Translations under genes and position numbers: made by a program
NCBI RefSeq assembly: GCF_023935105.1
Contig: NZ_CP096040.1
Location: 1,302,001-1,366,000, forward strand
Source of the DNA: Caulobacter segnis
GTDB lineage: Bacteria > Pseudomonadota > Alphaproteobacteria > Caulobacterales > Caulobacteraceae
DNA length: 64,000 nucleotides
Direction of reading: 5' to 3'
In this document: one piece after another, positions 16,930 to 24,413 of the stretch
Numbering within the stretch: position 1 is the stretch's first letter
How the letters are laid out: each line of letters starts with the position of its first letter
The notes under the pieces: model-generated
What the model was told of the DNA's origin: nothing
What the model saw: the letters and a program-made list of their open reading frames with translations, nothing else
The model's database searches: none

Positions 16930-17334
16930 GTGACCAAGGATCCTGACGTTCTGATCTTCATCCGCGAACACATCCGGTCGGTGTGGGCGCTGGAACTGCT
17001 GTTGAAGCTGAAGGGCGATCCCGAGCGGTGCTGGTCGGCCGCCGAGCTGGTCGAGGCCATGCGCGCCAGCCACGCCCTGGTCGACGACAATCTGGCGGCC
17101 TTGATGAACGCGGGCCTGGTGGTCCCCGACGATCGCGACGGCTTCCGCTATCGCCCCGCCGCGCCGGCCCTGGCCGCGCTGTGCGACGAGCTGGAGGAGA
17201 CCTATCGCGTTCGTCCGGTGACCGTGATCCGCTGGATCTCCGCGCCGGCCGAAAAGCTGCAGTCGCTGGCCGACGCCTTCAAGTTCTCCGGCAAGTCCAG
17301 GTCCCAGAAGCCGCCCAAGGGAGGCGACAAATGA
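16930..17334 (+). CDS. Winged-helix domain protein of unknown function
   Basis: A ~134-residue protein read from GTG 16930 (an in-frame ATG at 16867 is possible). Residues about 10-75 (IREHIRSVWALELLLKLKG ... WSAAELVEAMRAS, LAALMNAGLVV) have the pattern of a winged helix, with DRDGFRYRPAAP as the wing. The C-terminal part is helical. The stop overlaps the start of a small membrane protein by ATGA, and that gene overlaps the next one the same way, so the three genes are translationally coupled. Confidence 0.65.
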   Translation: MTKDPDVLIFIREHIRSVWALELLLKLKGDPERCWSAAELVEAMRASHALVDDNLAALMNAGLVVPDDRDGFRYRPAAPALAALCDELEETYRVRPVTVIRWISAPAEKLQSLADAFKFSGKSRSQKPPKGGDK

Positions 17335-17597
17335 CGCCCGCCGTCGTCTATGGACTCTGCCTGGTGGCCAGCCTGCTATGCGCGGGCCTGCTGACCCGGG
17401 CCTGGCTGGCGGCGCGGACGCGCCTCCTGCTCTGGACCGCGGTTTCATTCGGCTTCCTGGCCGTGAACAACCTGCTGCTGGTCGTCGACCTGGTGCTGCT
17501 GCCGACCCAGGTCCAGCTGTGGTGGCCGCGCCAGGTCGCGCTGATGGCGGCGATCGGCGTGCTGATCTACGCCTTCATCTGGGAGGTTGATCAATGA
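17331..17597 (+). CDS. Small DUF5985-like membrane protein, first copy
   Basis: An 88-residue protein with three hydrophobic segments (YGLCLVASLLCAGLL, LLLWTAVSFGFLAVNNLLLVV, VALMAAIGVLIYAFIW). It resembles the DUF5985 family and the protein encoded immediately downstream, so the two are probably paralogues that form a heteromeric membrane complex. The function is unknown. Start and stop overlap the neighbours by four bases each. Confidence 0.7.
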   Translation: MTPAVVYGLCLVASLLCAGLLTRAWLAARTRLLLWTAVSFGFLAVNNLLLVVDLVLLPTQVQLWWPRQVALMAAIGVLIYAFIWEVDQ

Positions 17598-17869
17598 CCG
17601 GGCAGGAGGGGCTGGTCGCCGGAGCGCTGTCCGCCGGCTTCCTGGTGCTGGCGGCGTTCTTCCTGCGGTTCTGGGGGCGGACGCGCGACGGCCTGTTCCT
17701 GGCCTTCTCGGCGGCGTTCGCCCTGATGGCGGTGAACCAAGCCCTGCCGGTCGTGCTGCGCATAGCGCAGGAGGATCGCGGCGGCATCTACCTGATCCGC
17801 CTGGCCGCCTTCCTGCTGATCATCGTGGCGGTGGTCGGCAAGAACCTGAAGCGCGATCCCGAAGGCTAA
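17594..17869 (+). CDS. Small DUF5985-like membrane protein, second copy
   Basis: A 91-residue protein with three membrane segments (LSAGFLVLAAFFLRFW, GLFLAFSAAFALMAVNQALPVVL, LAAFLLIIVAVVGKNL). It shares with the upstream protein the order of segments and the F-x-L/F-x-A-V-N core in the second segment. Its stop overlaps the convergent ribokinase stop by four bases, leaving no room for a terminator between them. Confidence 0.7.
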   Translation: MTGQEGLVAGALSAGFLVLAAFFLRFWGRTRDGLFLAFSAAFALMAVNQALPVVLRIAQEDRGGIYLIRLAAFLLIIVAVVGKNLKRDPEG

Positions 17870-18777
17870 CCCTCGAGAAACGCCTCGACCTCGCGGCGGG
17901 ACGGCATCGACGGCGCGGCGCCGGCCTTCTGGACCGAGAGGGCGGCGGCGGCGTTGGCCAGTTCGACCGCCTCGCGCAGGTCCATGCCGGCGGCCAGGGC
18001 CGCGGCCAGACCGCCGCAGAAGCAGTCGCCGGCCCCGACGGTGTCGATCGCCTTGACCTTCTTGCCCTCGACCAGGAACGCCTCGTCGCGGCGCACGGCG
18101 GCGACGCCGGCCACGCCCAGGGTGACGATGATCGTCTGGTCCGGGCGACTCATCAGCTTGCGGGCGGCGACCGAGACCTCTTCCAGCCGCACCGGCTCGC
18201 GGTCCAGCTTGGCGTAGCTCGCCAATTCCGTCTGGTTGACGATCAGGATGTCGGTCAGCGGAAACAGCGCCGCGCCCTGGGGCAGGGCTGGGGCGGCGTT
18301 CAGCACCCGCAGCGCGCCCTTGGCCGCGCCGGTCCGGAACAGGGTCTCGATCGCCGTGGCCGGGGTCTCCAGCTGGCACAGCAATACGCGCTGGCCTTCC
18401 AGTGGGGTCGAGGCCACCTGCTGGGGCGTGACCATGGCGTTGGCGCCGGAGGTGACGACGATCATGTTCTCGGCGTTGTTGGCCACCCAGACGTGGGCCT
18501 GGCCGGTCGGCACGCCGGAAAGCTCCATGACGTCGGCCACCTGAACGCCGTAGCCGGCCAGCTTGGCCTTCAGGTTCTTGCCGCTGTCGTCGGCGCCGAC
18601 CGCGCCCATCAGGCGGGTGGCCGCGCCCATGCGCGCGGCGGCCACGGCCTGGTTGGCGCCCTTGCCGCCCAGGAACAGCTCCAGGGACAGGCCGGCCACG
18701 GTCTCGCCCGGGCGCGGCAGGTCGTCGACCCGCGCCACGGCGTCCAGGTTGATCGAGCCGAGAACGAAAACAGTCAT
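17866..18777 (-). CDS. rbsK: Ribokinase
   Basis: A 303-residue PfkB-family sugar kinase. GSINLDAVARVDDLPRPGE is the N-terminal PfkB region, FLGGKGANQAVAAAR the substrate lid and DTVGAGDCFCGGLAAAL the C-terminal signature with the catalytic Asp. The GGKGANQA form is typical of ribokinase, which phosphorylates ribose at O5. No ribose transporter is adjacent. It is 35 bases upstream of fliP on the same strand by position only; a functional link is unlikely. Confidence 0.88.
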   Translation of the reverse strand: MTVFVLGSINLDAVARVDDLPRPGETVAGLSLELFLGGKGANQAVAAARMGAATRLMGAVGADDSGKNLKAKLAGYGVQVADVMELSGVPTGQAHVWVANNAENMIVVTSGANAMVTPQQVASTPLEGQRVLLCQLETPATAIETLFRTGAAKGALRVLNAAPALPQGAALFPLTDILIVNQTELASYAKLDREPVRLEEVSVAARKLMSRPDQTIIVTLGVAGVAAVRRDEAFLVEGKKVKAIDTVGAGDCFCGGLAAALAAGMDLREAVELANAAAALSVQKAGAAPSMPSRREVEAFLEG

Positions 18778-18811
18778 GGCCGTAGGTCTTCTTTGGGTCT
18801 TCTAGAGGTCG

Positions 18812-19612
18812 TTATCCGCCGCCGCCGCGCTGGAAGCTCTCGACGAGGCTGCCCGCGACGAGTCGCCAGCCGTCCACTAGCACAAAGAAAATAAGCTTGA
18901 ACGGAAGACTGATGGTCGCCGGCGGCAGCATCATCATGCCCATGCTCATCAACACGCTGGCCACGACCAGGTCGATGACCAGGAACGGGATGAACAGCAG
19001 GAAGCCGATCTCGAAGGCGCGCTTCAGTTCCGAGATCATGAAAGCCGGGGTGACGACCTTCATCGGCAGGGCCTGGGCGTTCTGGGTCTGGGGTGTCTTG
19101 GACAGGCGCACGAACAAGGCCAGGTCGTCACGATCGACCTGACGCAGCATGAACTGCTTCACCGGCCCGCTGGCCTGGTCGAAGGCCTCGGGCAGTTCCA
19201 TCTGGTGATCCAGCAGCGGCTTGATGCCGGCGTCGTACGAGCGCTCGAAGGTGGGGCCCATGACGATGGCGGTCAGGAAAAGGGCCAGGCTGATGATCAC
19301 CGGGTTGGGCGGACTGGACTGGATGCCGATGGCGGTGCGCAGCAGGCCCAGCACCACCACGATCCGCACGAACGAGGTGGTCATGATCACGATCGAGGGC
19401 GCCAGCGACAGCACGGTCATCAGGGCGACCAGCTGAACGACGCGGTCGGTCAGGCCCGCGCCGGTGCCCAGGTTGATGTTCACCGCCGATTGGGCCATCG
19501 CCGCGGCGGGCATGACCGCGCAGGCGATGGCCGCCAGAACCGAGATGATCGCGGCGCGGCGGAGATCCTCCGGCTTGGCGCCCGTCACGGACTTGATCAG
19601 GTCGCGGATCAT
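18812..19612 (-). CDS. fliP: Flagellar export apparatus protein FliP
   Basis: A 266-residue inner-membrane component of the flagellar type III export gate. It has a signal-like N-terminus ending AAAMAQS, then FliP hallmarks LAPSIVIMTTSFVRIVVVLG, LALFLTAIVMGP and EIGFLLFIPFLVIDLVVAS with GMMMLPPATISLPFKLIFF. The start codon overlaps the fliO stop (ATGA), so the genes are coupled. The length is longer than E. coli FliP because of the N-terminal extension, as in Caulobacter. Confidence 0.95.
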   Translation of the reverse strand: MIRDLIKSVTGAKPEDLRRAAIISVLAAIACAVMPAAAMAQSAVNINLGTGAGLTDRVVQLVALMTVLSLAPSIVIMTTSFVRIVVVLGLLRTAIGIQSSPPNPVIISLALFLTAIVMGPTFERSYDAGIKPLLDHQMELPEAFDQASGPVKQFMLRQVDRDDLALFVRLSKTPQTQNAQALPMKVVTPAFMISELKRAFEIGFLLFIPFLVIDLVVASVLMSMGMMMLPPATISLPFKLIFFVLVDGWRLVAGSLVESFQRGGGG

Positions 19613-19914
19613 CAGGCCACGGGCTCCGGCGCGGGAACGGTAGGGGCGGGCTCACCCTTCGGGGTCCAGTCCAGCAGCTTGCCGTCGCCCAGCAGCACCA
19701 GGCGCTCCTCACCGTCCAGGCTGACGACGACGAGGCGGCGGGTGGGGTCCAGAGCCAGGCTCTCGACGACCTTCAGCCGGCGGTCCTGGCGGGCGGCGAT
19801 CATGCGGCCCACGGCGTCGGGGCCGAACTTGCGCAGCGCCCAGGCGGCCAGGCCGATCAGGCCCAGGGTGACCGCCAGCGCCGCCAGGGCGCGAATGAAT
19901 TCGATGGGGTCCAT
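19612..19914 (-). CDS. fliO: Flagellar biosynthesis protein FliO
   Basis: A 100-residue protein with one N-terminal membrane segment (IRALAALAVTLGLIGLAAW) and a small cytoplasmic domain containing RRLKVVESLALDPTRRLVVVSLDGEE, the usual FliO pattern. FliO helps assemble the FliP ring. It is the first gene of the fliOP operon and is divergent from flgB, sharing the region with the CtrA box. Confidence 0.9.
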   Translation of the reverse strand: MDPIEFIRALAALAVTLGLIGLAAWALRKFGPDAVGRMIAARQDRRLKVVESLALDPTRRLVVVSLDGEERLVLLGDGKLLDWTPKGEPAPTVPAPEPVA

Positions 19915-19991
19915 GGGCGCCCGGAAGAGGGGTGGCGAGACAACTTGGCGCAGGCGAACGCCCCCGCTAGCCCTGGTGTGCCTGAGGGTTC

Positions 19992-20006
19992 TTAATGTCG
20001 AATTAA
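19992..20006. promoter_or_regulatory. CtrA-binding site
   Basis: TTAA (19992-19995), seven bases, TTAA (20003-20006) is the full CtrA consensus TTAA-N7-TTAA. It lies 15 bases before the flgB start and 78 bases before the fliO start, in the divergent flagellar promoter region. CtrA is the Caulobacter cell-cycle master regulator that activates class II flagellar operons. Confidence 0.85.
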
Positions 20007-20021
20007 CCCTGTTTCTTCACC

Positions 20022-20474
20022 ATGATCGCCATGGGACCCGACGACATTCCCCTTTTCGGCATGCTCAAGAGCCGCCTCGGCTATCTGACCGAGCGCCAGA
20101 AGCTTGTCGCCCAGAACGTGGCCAACGCCGACACCGCCGACTACAAGCCCCACGACCTGAAGCCGTTCAGCTTCCAGGCCTCGCTGATGAACCAGAGTTC
20201 GGGCGCGGCGTATCGCGGGGGGACCAGCGCCCCGACCACCGGCGTCCAGATGATCGCGACCTCGGCGTCCCACCTGGCGCCGGCCAAGGCTCCCAGCGCC
20301 TGGCGCGAGACCTCGGGCGCCGACTCGGAAGTCACCCTCGACGGCAACGCGGTCTCGCTCGAGGACCAGATGCTCAAGATGACCGACGCACGGATGAACT
20401 ACGACGCGGCGATCAGCTTCTACCAGAAGTCCATGAACATGCTGCGCCAGGCCGCGCGCAAGCCGAACGGTTGA
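20022..20474 (+). CDS. flgB: Flagellar rod protein FlgB
   Basis: A 150-residue proximal rod protein. RQKLVAQNVANADTADYKPHDL is the flagellar rod/hook N-terminal signature, and EDQMLKMTDARMNYDAAISFYQKSMNMLRQA is the C-terminal coiled region. The start is ATG 20022 or ATG 20031 (MGPDDIPLF); neither has a strong ribosome site. It is the first gene of flgB-flgC-fliE. Confidence 0.93.
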   Translation: MIAMGPDDIPLFGMLKSRLGYLTERQKLVAQNVANADTADYKPHDLKPFSFQASLMNQSSGAAYRGGTSAPTTGVQMIATSASHLAPAKAPSAWRETSGADSEVTLDGNAVSLEDQMLKMTDARMNYDAAISFYQKSMNMLRQAARKPNG

Positions 20475-20485
20475 GGATTTAGGCG

Positions 20486-20905
20486 ATGCCCGAGATCAAG
20501 TCCCAATCGCTGGCGACCATGGCCGTGGCCTCCTCGGCCCTTCGCGCCCAGCAAGGCCGCATGCGGGTCATCGCGGAAAACCTGGCCAACGCCAACTCGA
20601 CCGCGCGCACCGCCGGCGGCGATCCCTATCGCCGCCAGGTCCCGGTGTTCCGGCCGGCCAACGTCCAGGGCGCCGAGGGCGTGCAGATGTTCCGCGTCAG
20701 CCCTGACGAGAGCGACTTCAAGACCGAGTACGATCCCGGCAACCCGGCCGCCGACGCCAAGGGCTACGTCAAGCTGCCCAACGTCAACACGCTGGTCGAG
20801 GCGCTGGACATGAAGGAGGCGCAGCGCGCCTACGAAGCCAACCTCAACGTCATCGAGACCGCGCGGGCCATGGAAGCCCGCACGCTCGACATCCTGAAGA
20901 AGTAG
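20486..20905 (+). CDS. flgC: Flagellar rod protein FlgC
   Basis: A 139-residue proximal rod protein. It has the N-terminal helix SALRAQQGRMRVIAENLANANSTARTAGGDPYRRQ and the C-terminal helix VNTLVEALDMKEAQRAYEANLNVIETARAMEARTLDILKK found in FlgC proteins. It lies 11 bases after flgB and 10 before fliE. Confidence 0.95.
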   Translation: MPEIKSQSLATMAVASSALRAQQGRMRVIAENLANANSTARTAGGDPYRRQVPVFRPANVQGAEGVQMFRVSPDESDFKTEYDPGNPAADAKGYVKLPNVNTLVEALDMKEAQRAYEANLNVIETARAMEARTLDILKK

Positions 20906-20915
20906 AGGCTAGGCC

Positions 20916-21230
20916 ATGATCACCGCGCTCGCCGCCGCCAAGGCCTACGCCTCGCAAGGCGCGATGTCCGTCGGGTCGATCGGCTCGATCGGCGGGGCCG
21001 ACAAGCCCAAGGGCATGGATTTCGGCGACATGCTGAAGTCGGCCATGGAGGGCGCGACCAAGGCCTCCAAGGTCGCCGAGCACAAGATCGCCGACCAGGT
21101 GGCCGGCAAGGCCGAATTGGTCGACGTCGTCACCGCCATCAGCTCGGCCGAGGCCAGCCTGGAAACGGTGATGGCCGTGCGCGACCAGGTGATCTCGGCC
21201 TATCAGGAAATCATGCGGATGCCGATCTAG
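20916..21230 (+). CDS. fliE: Flagellar hook-basal body protein FliE
   Basis: A 104-residue protein that joins the MS ring to the rod. The conserved C-terminal half is present ([39 protein letters not shown]), with the family end -MRMPI. The N-terminal region is short and Gly/Ser rich. Its stop codon lies within the left arm of a palindromic terminator repeat. Confidence 0.93.
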   Translation: MITALAAAKAYASQGAMSVGSIGSIGGADKPKGMDFGDMLKSAMEGATKASKVAEHKIADQVAGKAELVDVVTAISSAEASLETVMAVRDQVISAYQEIMRMPI

Positions 21231-21278
21231 AGCGCGTTCGGTTTAAGGGTGAGCGGCCAATCGCTCGAACGCGCTCTA
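21228..21278. terminator. Palindromic terminator-like repeat after fliE
   Basis: TAGAGCGCGTTCG (21228-21240) pairs exactly with CGAACGCGCTCTA (21266-21278), with a smaller AGCG/CGCT helix inside. It overlaps the fliE stop codon and separates fliE from the converging sbtA-like gene. There is no U-tract, so termination is inferred from position; the arm sequence looks like a dispersed genomic repeat. Confidence 0.6.
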
Positions 21279-21297
21279 GGTCTAAACCCGACAGATT

Positions 21298-22281
21298 CTA
21301 GCGGCTCAAGGCTAGAGCCAGTTGGGCGTAGAGCGGGATGCCCAACAGGATGTTGAACGGGAAGGTCACCCCCAGCGACAACGTCAGGCACAGGCCGGCG
21401 TCCGCCTTGGGCAGGGTCAGGCGGATCGCGGCGGGTGCGGCGATATAGGACGCCGATCCGGCCAGGGCCGTCAGCACCGCCAGTTCCCCGCCGCGCAGGC
21501 CGAGCAGCCAGCCCAGGCCCAGCGCCAGGGCCGCGCCGGCCAGGGGCATGATCACGCCCATCGCCACGACCGCCGGCCGCACTTCGCGCCAGGCCCGCAG
21601 CCGCTCGGCCGCCGTCACGCCCAGCTCCAGCAGGAACAGGCACAGGACGCCCTGGAACATCGGCCCGACGAAGACGCTCAGCTTCGCCGCGTTGGGCGCG
21701 TTGGCCGCGAGGCCGACCGCGAAGCTGCCCAGCAGCACGACCGCGGCGGGGTTCAACAGCGCCTCATGCAGCAGCTTGCCGGCGGAGGCCGAGCGCGCCT
21801 CGTTCGGCGACATCAGCTTGGCCAGGGTGACGGCGACCAGCACCCCGGGCGTCTCCATCAGCGCCAGCACCGCCGACATGTAGCCGGCCGGCTGATGGCC
21901 GATCGAGCTCAAATAGCTCTGGGCGGCGGCGAAGGTGACCACCGAGACCGAGCCATAGTGCGCCGCGAAGGCCGCGCTGTTCAGGCTGGTCAGGCCCGCC
22001 CGCCGCATAGCGGCATATGCCGCCACGGGCAGCAGCAGGGCCAGGGCCAGGCCAGCGACGGCGGCGCTGACGAAGGTCGGGTCCAGGCCGTGGGCGCGCG
22101 CCTCGGCGCCGCCTTTGAACCCGATGCACAGCATCAGGTACATCGACAGGAAGCTCATGGCCCCCTTGGGCAGTCGCAGCGGCGAACCGGCTAGTGCGGC
22201 TCCCGCGCCGAGCACGAAGAACAGCACCGCCGGCTGGGTGAGATTGCCGGCGGCCTGCGCCAGACCCTGGGCCAAATCCAT
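21298..22281 (-). CDS. SbtA-type sodium-dependent bicarbonate permease
   Basis: A 327-residue membrane protein with about ten transmembrane segments, resembling the SbtA family (Na+/HCO3- symport in cyanobacteria). Characteristic stretches include FKGGAEARAHG, NSAAFAAHYGSVSVVTFAAA and AGSASYIAAPAAIRLTLP. ATG 22281 is chosen for the AAGGAG site upstream. It is divergent from a LysR gene that probably controls it. In a heterotroph it may supply bicarbonate for carboxylases or transport another small anion. Confidence 0.85.
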   Translation of the reverse strand: MDLAQGLAQAAGNLTQPAVLFFVLGAGAALAGSPLRLPKGAMSFLSMYLMLCIGFKGGAEARAHGLDPTFVSAAVAGLALALLLPVAAYAAMRRAGLTSLNSAAFAAHYGSVSVVTFAAAQSYLSSIGHQPAGYMSAVLALMETPGVLVAVTLAKLMSPNEARSASAGKLLHEALLNPAAVVLLGSFAVGLAANAPNAAKLSVFVGPMFQGVLCLFLLELGVTAAERLRAWREVRPAVVAMGVIMPLAGAALALGLGWLLGLRGGELAVLTALAGSASYIAAPAAIRLTLPKADAGLCLTLSLGVTFPFNILLGIPLYAQLALALSR

Positions 22282-22348
22282 CTGAGAGAGCTCCTTGCGA
22301 CGCCCCCGGTCGAGGCGCGGCGGTGCTCTAGCCAAGCTTTCTCAATTC

Positions 22349-22375
22349 GATAAGGTAATCCATTGCATCGTTATC
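22349..22375. promoter_or_regulatory. Candidate LysR operator
   Basis: GATAA (22349-22353) and TTATC (22371-22375) form an interrupted dyad in AT-rich DNA midway between the divergent sbtA-like and lysR starts. This is the usual place and style of a LysR-regulator recognition site. Confidence 0.4.
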
Positions 22376-22400
22376 ATGAGCATATGTAATAGTTCGACCT

Positions 22401-23273
22401 GTGCCGAACACGACGAATCTCGACCTGGACCTGCTCCGCGCCTTCGTGATGGTCAGCGAAAGCCGCAACTTCACCCGCGCGGGCGAGCGGCTGGGCCGGT
22501 CCCAGTCGGCGGTCAGCCTGCAGGTTCGGCGGCTGGAGGACCTGATCGGCGAGCCGCTGTTCCAACGTGACGCCCGCCGCGTCAGCCTGACGGACAAGGG
22601 CGAGGTGTTCCTGGCCCAGGCGCGGCGGCTGCTGCGAGTCAATGACGACATCGTCGCGGCCCTGGCGGCCGACGAGGTCGAGGGCGAGGTGCGGCTCGGC
22701 GCGCCGGAGGACTTCGCCACCGCCCACCTGCCGGCGGTACTGGGCGCCTTCGCCCGCAGCCACCCGCGCATCGCCCTGTCCGTCACCTGCGACCTGACCC
22801 TCCGGCTGCTCGACAGGATGAGCGCCGGCGACCTGGACCTGGCCCTGGTCAAGCGAGAGCCCCTGGGTGGCGAGCTGGGCGTGCGGGTCTGGCGCGAGCC
22901 GTTGGTCTGGGTCGGACAGGACAGCGAGGACTTGGCGTCCGGCAAGGTCGTTTCGCTGATCGCCGCGCCATCGCCCTGCGTCTATCGCCGCCGCGCCACG
23001 ACCGCCCTGGACGAGGCCGGCCGCGCTTGGCGCATCGCCTATACGAGCCCGTCGGTGGCGGGGCAGCTGGCGGCGTTGCGGGCAGGGCTGGGCGTCTCGG
23101 TCCTGCCGCGCGCCATGGTCCCCGACGACCTTACGATCCTGGGCCAGGCGGCGCCGCCCTTGGCCGACGGCGAGATCGCCCTGATCCGCAACCGCGAGGC
23201 CGGCCCCGCCGCCGACCGCCTAGCCGAGCACGTGCTGACGGCGCTGGACCGCGCCGTCGCCCATCGGGGCTGA
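22401..23273 (+). CDS. LysR family transcriptional regulator
   Basis: A 290-residue LysR regulator starting at GTG 22401. The winged HTH spans residues ~8-66 (LLRAFVMVSESRNFTRAGERLG, SQSAVSLQVRRLEDLIGEPLFQR). The effector domain follows, with EVRLGAPEDFATAHLPAVL and GLGVSVLPRAMV. It is divergent from the bicarbonate-permease-like gene, which is the likely target. Its stop is followed by a terminator serving the opposite strand. Confidence 0.9.
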   Translation: MPNTTNLDLDLLRAFVMVSESRNFTRAGERLGRSQSAVSLQVRRLEDLIGEPLFQRDARRVSLTDKGEVFLAQARRLLRVNDDIVAALAADEVEGEVRLGAPEDFATAHLPAVLGAFARSHPRIALSVTCDLTLRLLDRMSAGDLDLALVKREPLGGELGVRVWREPLVWVGQDSEDLASGKVVSLIAAPSPCVYRRRATTALDEAGRAWRIAYTSPSVAGQLAALRAGLGVSVLPRAMVPDDLTILGQAAPPLADGEIALIRNREAGPAADRLAEHVLTALDRAVAHRG

Positions 23274-23280
23274 GCGCATG

Positions 23281-23309
23281 AAAAAAGAGCCGCGTCCGGG
23301 GGACGCGGC
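23281..23309 (-). terminator. Terminator of the small membrane protein gene
   Basis: On the minus strand GCCGCGTCC-CCC-GGACGCGGC (9-bp perfect stem) is followed by TCTTTTTT. It ends the minus-strand transcript of the 50-residue gene at 23350-23502 and separates it from lysR. Confidence 0.85.
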
Positions 23310-23349
23310 CTTCAAGTCGTTCGGGGGAGAAGAAGCAAAAACGCTAAGC

Positions 23350-23502
23350 TCACACATGCAGGAACGCCCGAGCGACCGTGAGCAGACCGCCCCAGACGAT
23401 CGCGTTCAGCACGGCGGCCAGCAGCACCGCGAACCCCAGCGGCCATTGGCGCGGCGCGCGGACGCGCGGGTCGAAAGGACGGGCTTGCGGGACGACGGAC
23501 AT
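23350..23502 (-). CDS. Small single-pass membrane protein
   Basis: A 50-residue protein from ATG 23502, which has a strong AAGGAG site 6 bases upstream. The sequence is a basic, Pro-rich N-terminus (RPFDPRVRAPRQW) followed by one membrane helix (PLGFAVLLAAVLNAIVWGGLL). A longer in-frame start at 23529 is possible. The ribosome site and dedicated terminator argue that it is real. The function is unknown. Confidence 0.6.
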   Translation of the reverse strand: MSVVPQARPFDPRVRAPRQWPLGFAVLLAAVLNAIVWGGLLTVARAFLHV

Positions 23503-23651
23503 GAGGGGCTCCTTGAACCTGTCGTCCATGGTCGAGATTGACTCGGCCGTTGCGAACCTGACGACCTGTCGCGCGCCGCCTTGTCGCACCCGGACTTTGG
23601 GGCAAGGCTCCGAGGCGGCGAGCGGCTGATTCCCCACCGTCCGGAGTTCCG

Positions 23652-24413
23652 ATGAGCGCCATCGTCCTCGACCAGGTCAGCAAGACATACGGTGGCCGGG
23701 CGGTGCTGGCCCCGACCTCGCTGGCGATCGCCAAGGGGCGTTTCGTCGCCCTGGTCGGCGGCTCGGGCGCGGGCAAGACCACGCTGCTGAAGCTGATGAA
23801 CGGGTTGTCGACGCCGACGACCGGCCGGGTGCTGATCGAAGAGGCCGACATCGCCGAGCGGCCGGGGCCGGAGCTGCGGCGCGGGATCGGCTATGTCTTC
23901 CAGGAGATCGGGCTCTTTCCGCACATGAGCGTGGCCCAGAATATCGGGATCACGCCGGACCTGCTGGGCTGGCCGCCCGGCGAGATCGCCGCGCGGGTCG
24001 ACGCGCTGCTGGACCTGGTGGCCCTGCCGCGCGACGTCGCCGGCCGGTCGCCGGCGCAGCTGTCGGGCGGCCAGCGCCAGCGGGTGGGCGTGGCGCGAGC
24101 CCTGGCGGCCAGGCCCTCGATCCTGCTGATGGACGAGCCGTTCGGGGCGCTGGATCCGGTGACCCGCGTGGCCCTGGCCGACGACGTCCGACGCCTGCAC
24201 GAGACCCTCTCCCTGACCACCGTGATGGTCACCCACGACGTCGGCGAGGCCCTGCTGCTGGCTGACGAGGTGGTGGTGATGGCCGATGGCGAGGTGCTGG
24301 CCCACGCCCCGCCGCGCGACCTGCTGGCCGGCCATCCCGACCCGGTCGTCGCCGACCTGATCGCCGCGCCCCGCAAGCAGGCCGAACGTCTCGCGGAGCT
24401 GGCCCGTGGCTGA
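23652..24413 (+). CDS. Osmoprotectant-type ABC transporter ATP-binding protein
   Basis: A 253-residue ATPase. Walker A is GGSGAGKTT (~36-44), the signature LSGGQRQRVG, Walker B ILLMDEPFGALD and the H-loop VMVTHDVGEAL. It resembles OpuCA/YehX-type subunits of betaine/choline importers but lacks a C-terminal CBS domain pair. It overlaps the permease start by eight bases. Context supports a quaternary-amine uptake system, although the partner gene is frameshifted. Confidence 0.88.
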   Translation: MSAIVLDQVSKTYGGRAVLAPTSLAIAKGRFVALVGGSGAGKTTLLKLMNGLSTPTTGRVLIEEADIAERPGPELRRGIGYVFQEIGLFPHMSVAQNIGITPDLLGWPPGEIAARVDALLDLVALPRDVAGRSPAQLSGGQRQRVGVARALAARPSILLMDEPFGALDPVTRVALADDVRRLHETLSLTTVMVTHDVGEALLLADEVVVMADGEVLAHAPPRDLLAGHPDPVVADLIAAPRKQAERLAELARG

